From Cepaea nemoralis (taxonomy: Eukaryota > Mollusca > Gastropoda > Stylommatophora > Helicidae), in contig JACEFZ010011380.1 of NCBI GenBank assembly GCA_014155875.1, positions 622,501 through 686,500 of the forward strand: a stretch of DNA of 64,000 nt. The letters are read 5' to 3'. The position numbers were made by a program, and so were the translations under genes. Below are positions 59,501-64,000 of the stretch, one piece after another. The first letter of the stretch is position 1. Every line of letters starts with the position of its first letter. The notes under the pieces were generated by a model. That model was not told the origin of the DNA. It ran no database searches and saw nothing but the letters and a program-made list of their open reading frames with translations.

Positions 59501-62500
59501 AAAAAACCTGAACCCAGTTAATGTCTTTGGCCAGGGACCTCTCACACCCCCAAAAAGCCAAAAAAAAAAAAAAAAAAAAACATGGAACCACCACCTAAAA
59601 GAATCATTGAAGACTGGAACAGACACCAACAAGATAATCTAAAGGCCGCCAAACAACCCAGGCCGAGGCTCGCCACTTGTCATAGGAAGGGAAATATCAA
59701 GGACAGGAAGATGTAATTTCCTATACTTAAGGTGCTCAAAGACAAAGAAGCGCAACACTGACTTTTAATGGGCCAGAGAAGAAAAGGACAATAAGGAGAA
59801 ATAGAGAAAGAGCACTGTGTATATCCTCCTCTGTTAACAAGAAAAGGGGTAGAATTTAGACAGAAGATTCCAGGAGTTCTTAGGGCGGGGGATATACTGT
59901 TGTACACCCCAGACAGAAGATTACACTGCTGGACTGTAACAGGATCAATGAGTTTACACAACAAACTACAGACTAAACAAAACAAATTAAGAACAACAAA
60001 ATTAGGCTTTTATTGACAGAACTGCATGATTTAGGGACAAACAGGCATCTTGACATGTCACATAACTGACATATACAGAAATGGGAACCTATGTTCCAGA
60101 CAGTAATCACTGCTGCCTAACATCGCTACTGCACATGACTAGGTACCCATCTCTACAAACCAACAAGGACATGGCAACAACAGAGCCTCAACGTAAACAA
60201 CAACGGTAACAGCAGGTATGGACTCTCTATTGTAATCATCTCAGGACTCATGGACAGTTGGTACATACAGAAATGGAATCTGAAATCCCACAGTTAGAGA
60301 TAACTGCTGCCTAGTACTAACTACAGGGGCGGTCTCTAAATGACAGTGAGACCTCAATCATGTTCAGTTGAGTCGAAGGGCACCTTCAATACCCACACAA
60401 GACACCCGCATCACATAAGTCGACTGGGACCAGATACAGCGAAAAACCATAACATAACGAATAACAAAACTATAACCCTAACAGCAGAGATATAGTGGCA
60501 TAAACACGCATAAACAGGTATACGAAGGGGGATGTGAGTGGCCTACGACATTAACCAGAGCCGGGGCTCAAGTTTGCTCTACAACCCACAAACATGGCCA
60601 GGGGTCACTACCAAGAGTCCAGTGACTGGGGGGGGGGGCTGGTTAAAGCCTCCCTATTTGATGGTATCTACATCTCTACAGCGATCTACCTAATCGCTCC
60701 TTCGGCCACGGTTGTCTGGTTTTGAGAGACCGGGAAACTGACACGCGCCTCTATTTATTCATGCTTCCAGAGCGGCTTCCCATCGTACCCCAGGGCACTG
60801 CAAGGGACGCTGGTATTGGTAACATCATCATCATCATGTATCGCGTCAAGCGATTACACATCTCACCCCCAATTTTTCGACGGTCCCCGTCGAATACTCT
60901 AGACCCTTAGGGTTTAGACAAAACACTAAGACTATTTAAATAAACAATCGATTAAGGGGGTTTCACCATGGGACTTAAACCTCTCAATGTAAATCTGTTA
61001 CCAGTTATATTTTCTGAACCTGCCTTAAAAACATACATCAGTGACAATTTACAAAAGTCAGTCCCTGACAAAAGATAATGCCATATCTTCTGAGTGGCCA
61101 TGAGGAATATGCAGTCTGCATACAATATAAACCACCAACCCTGACATCAACATCAACACTTAGCTCCATGGATGCAATACATAGGGGCGAAAAAAAAATT
61201 TCACACAGGCATCCCCTTAAATTTACAATCCCTACTTGTAACCAAAAAACAACAACCGGAATAACATGCATGCTATCCACTAGATCACCTGCAAACCAAG
61301 ATGCAGACTTCCTTGCCACTGAAAACATATATAATTCCCATGACTATGCAGGCAAACCCAGTTTTTGTTTTCCCGGTCTGATTCTGGTAGCCCCGCTTCC
61401 GCCAGCAACATCCACCAGTTCCATGGGATGAGTCAGTAATTTCTCAGTTGTCACCGTGGTACCCAAATGAAGCAGGGTAGAGAAATACCTGTACATGGGG
61501 AAAAAAACAAAGCAAAACAAAACATGCTGGAAGACATGGCGTCTTGGACTCACTTTCTGTGGGGATTCCTAATTCGAATTATTATTGAATGACACAAAAT
61601 AATTAACTAGTAATTAATTATTTGTGCATGTCGTGGAAATATATAACAAATGTTTCTGTCTGATATTGTTCACTGGATACCGGTTCCTCCTACTTAACGC
61701 ATATTATGTGTCTCTTTTGAATTGTCTTATGCACAGGGGAAATATAGGAAATCAGTTCATTCACTGCTCGATGATTCTCGCTGGATGCTATTTCCTCTCA
61801 CTGAATGTCTATTATGTGTCGCTTTTAAATTTTCTATGCACTGGGGAAATATAGGAAATCACTGTTCATTTGCCGCTCACCACTTAATGTCCACTTATAG
61901 TATGATGAAAATGGACGAACACGCTGGTATTATTAACTCATCTGCTTCCGCCTATAAGGAAATGATTTTCTTATCACCACAGATAACATTGTCATCTGTC
62001 ACTTCAAACGAACATGGTGGACTGATGTACAATGAGGGAAACATCCTCCTCGATGATCTCAGGTGATAGGGCCACCGGTGGGGATTGAATATGGATGTCC
62101 AGCGCTCTGCTGCTGGTGGGACACACTGGTGGGATGGATTTCTGATGTCCCCTCTTCCAGACAAACAAGGGAAAGGTATTTCTATGGATGGCCCCAGATG
62201 TTGGCACTGCTGAAATCAGTCGCATGAACAGTCCACAACTGTTCTCCCAAAAGAATCAACAGAATTTTTCTCTTGGACAAGCACAGCCCCAGCCTCTATT
62301 GAATGTGGGAGCATTCTGCTCTCATGGAGTCGTCAACCACCTCTGTAGCTTTCTGAGTAAAGCTTGATGGTTTCAGTAGGAATATACATGCATATTCCAA
62401 AAGACTTTATAGCTAAAGTTTGGTGACCTTCGTTGTTTTCTCATTCTTAATTTATACCAGCGGACTCAGACTGAGCGCCGGCTGGGTGGGAAACTTCGGT

Positions 62501-63955
62501 TCCCTAAACATGGAATAAGGTCACCTTTAATTTCGACGACTTGAGATGTGGTGTAGGTCTGGAGGCTCTTCTCTCAATGCTGTGCTTCTTGGAGACTTGG
62601 GGAAAAAAACCTGAACCCAGTTAATGTCTTTGGCCAGGGACCTCTCACACCCCCAAAAAGCCAAAAAAAAAAAAAAAAAAAAAAAACATGGAACCACCAC
62701 CTAAAAGAATCATTGAAGACTGGAACAGACACCAACAAGATAATCTAAAGGCCGCCAAACAACCCAGGCCGAGGCTCGCCACTTGTCATAGGAAGGGAAA
62801 TATCAAGGACAGGAAGATGTAATTTCCTATACTTAAGTGCTCAAAGACAAAGAAGCGCAACACTGACTTTTAATGGGCCAGAGAAGAAAAGGACAATAAG
62901 GAGAAATAGAGAAAGAGCACTGTGTATATCCTCCTCTGTTAACAAGAAAAGGGGTAGAATTTAGACAGAAGATTCCAGGAGTTCTTAGGGCGGGGGATAT
63001 AATGTTGTACACCCCAGACAGAAGATTACACTGCTGGACTGTAACAGGATCAATGAGTTTACACAACAAACTACAGACTAAACAAAACAAATTAAGAACA
63101 ACAAAATTAGGCTTTTATTGACAGAACTGCATGATTTAGGGACAAACAGGCATCTTGACATGTCACATAACTGACATATACAGAAATGGGAACCTATGTT
63201 CAGACAGTAATCACTGCTGCCTAACATCGCTACGCACATGACTAGGTACCCATCTCTACAAACCAACAAGGACATGGCAACAACAGAGCCTCAACGTAAA
63301 CAACAACGGTAACAGCAGGTATGGACTCTCTATTGTAATCATCTCAGGACTCATGGACAGTTGGTACATACAGAAATGGAAATCCCACAGTTAGAGATAA
63401 CTGCTGCCTAGTACTAACTACAGGGGCGGTCTCTAAATGACAGTGAGACCTCAATCATGTTCAGTTGAGTCGAAGGGCACCTTCAATACCCACACAAGAC
63501 ACCCGCATCACATAAGTCGACTGGGACCAGATACAGCGAAAAACCATAACATAACGAATAACAAAACTATAACCCTAACAGCAGAGATATAGTGACATAA
63601 ACACGCATAAACAGGTATACGAAGGGGGATGTGAGTGGCCTACGACATTAACCAGAGCCGGGGCTCAAGTTTGCTCTACAACCCACAAACATGGCCAGGG
63701 GTCACTACCAAGAGTCCAGTGACTGGGGGGGGGGGCTGGTTAAAGCCTCCCTATTTGACGGTATCTACATCTCTACAGCGATCTACCTAATCGCTCCTTC
63801 GGCCACGGTTGTCTGGTTTTGAGAGACCGGGAAACTGACACGCGCCTCTATTTATTCATGCTTCCAGAGCGGCTTCCCATCGTACCCCAGGGCACTGCAA
63901 GGGACGCTGGTATTGGTAACATCATCATCATCATGTATCGCGTCAAGCGATTACA
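56585..63955. repeat. ~3.1-kb tandem repeat, 2.4 near-identical copies
   Basis: GTCATAGGA starts copies at 56585, 59679 and 62785, giving units of 3094 and 3106 bp. The third is partial and ends at 63955 at GATTACA, after which sequence becomes unique. Differences are mostly single-base indels and homopolymer lengths: the A run near 59560 and 62665, and the G run near 60625 and 63727. Each unit has an ATCATCATC word, a TTCGACGG-TCC-CCGTCGAA hairpin (57772 in copy 1) and several ORFs of 60-117 codons repeated in register, none recognised. One ~80-codon open stretch near 56700-56920 (KGVEFRQKIPGVLRAG) lacks a start codon. No LTR, RT or transposase motif was found. Confidence 0.92.
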
Positions 63956-64000
63956 AAGATATGGCTCCGAAGGGAAAATATACCATTTCCAGAAACATAG

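Overview
This is an animal nuclear genome window with almost no unique coding sequence. It has non-LTR retrotransposon fragments with APE-type endonuclease, reverse transcriptase and RNase H domains, tRNA-derived SINEs with pol III boxes and target-site duplications, many micro- and minisatellites, and no prokaryote-like operons. Dense microsatellites beside RTE-like LINEs resemble a marine mollusc or other lophotrochozoan, but that placement is inference. The single best candidate for a host coding piece is a 137-bp minus-strand exon at 44513-44649 with good splice sites; its product is not recognised. Long ORFs made of Leu, His/Thr, Ser, Glu or 12-, 13- and 14-residue repeats are translated simple repeats, not proteins.

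Layout. 1-3.5 kb: little unique sequence, a 42-bp minisatellite (670-1205), then a 1.7-kb pyrimidine tract. 3.9-6.2 kb: a decayed, 5'-truncated RTE-like LINE. 6.3-13.4 kb: compound microsatellites, a ~31-bp minisatellite with SINE insertions, a (GAA)n tract, a ~34-bp minisatellite, a SINE and an 18-bp repeat. 13.6 kb: a 145-bp palindromic MITE. 14.35-14.9 kb: a minus-strand LINE RNase H fragment running directly into a 10.2-kb satellite of a 38-bp unit (14887-25076, about 268 copies, with higher-order structure).

25-36.3 kb: two minus-strand tRNA-like SINE heads, then the most striking object in the window. This is an 8.9-kb near-perfect palindrome (27269-36197) with arms of 4.86 and 4.03 kb, a 39-nt spacer, a 6-bp TATCAC duplication, and AGTAGT at each outer end. 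It lies inside the 3' coding end of a minus-strand LINE. It carries no recognisable gene and is read here as a giant foldback transposon, possibly a non-autonomous Polinton/Maverick relative.

36.2-44.4 kb: RNase H-type LINE fragments, one split by a ~0.5-kb retroelement with a 7-bp TSD and then partly duplicated in tandem; microsatellites; and a 36-bp minisatellite with a 108-bp higher-order period. 44.5-48 kb: the candidate exon, then an AT-rich ~30-bp minisatellite that collected a SINE, an RTE remnant, a threefold ~290-bp duplication and head-to-head SINEs. 48-55.7 kb: more SINE/LINE scraps, 39-bp and 25-bp minisatellites and a long TCTG-rich tract. 55.75-56.58 kb: a dead Tc1/mariner-type transposase, cut off by a ~3.1-kb near-identical tandem repeat present 2.4 times to 63955.

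Nothing here looks like an interacting gene set. The window is best read as an intergenic or giant-intron landscape recording nested insertion, tandem expansion and local duplication.
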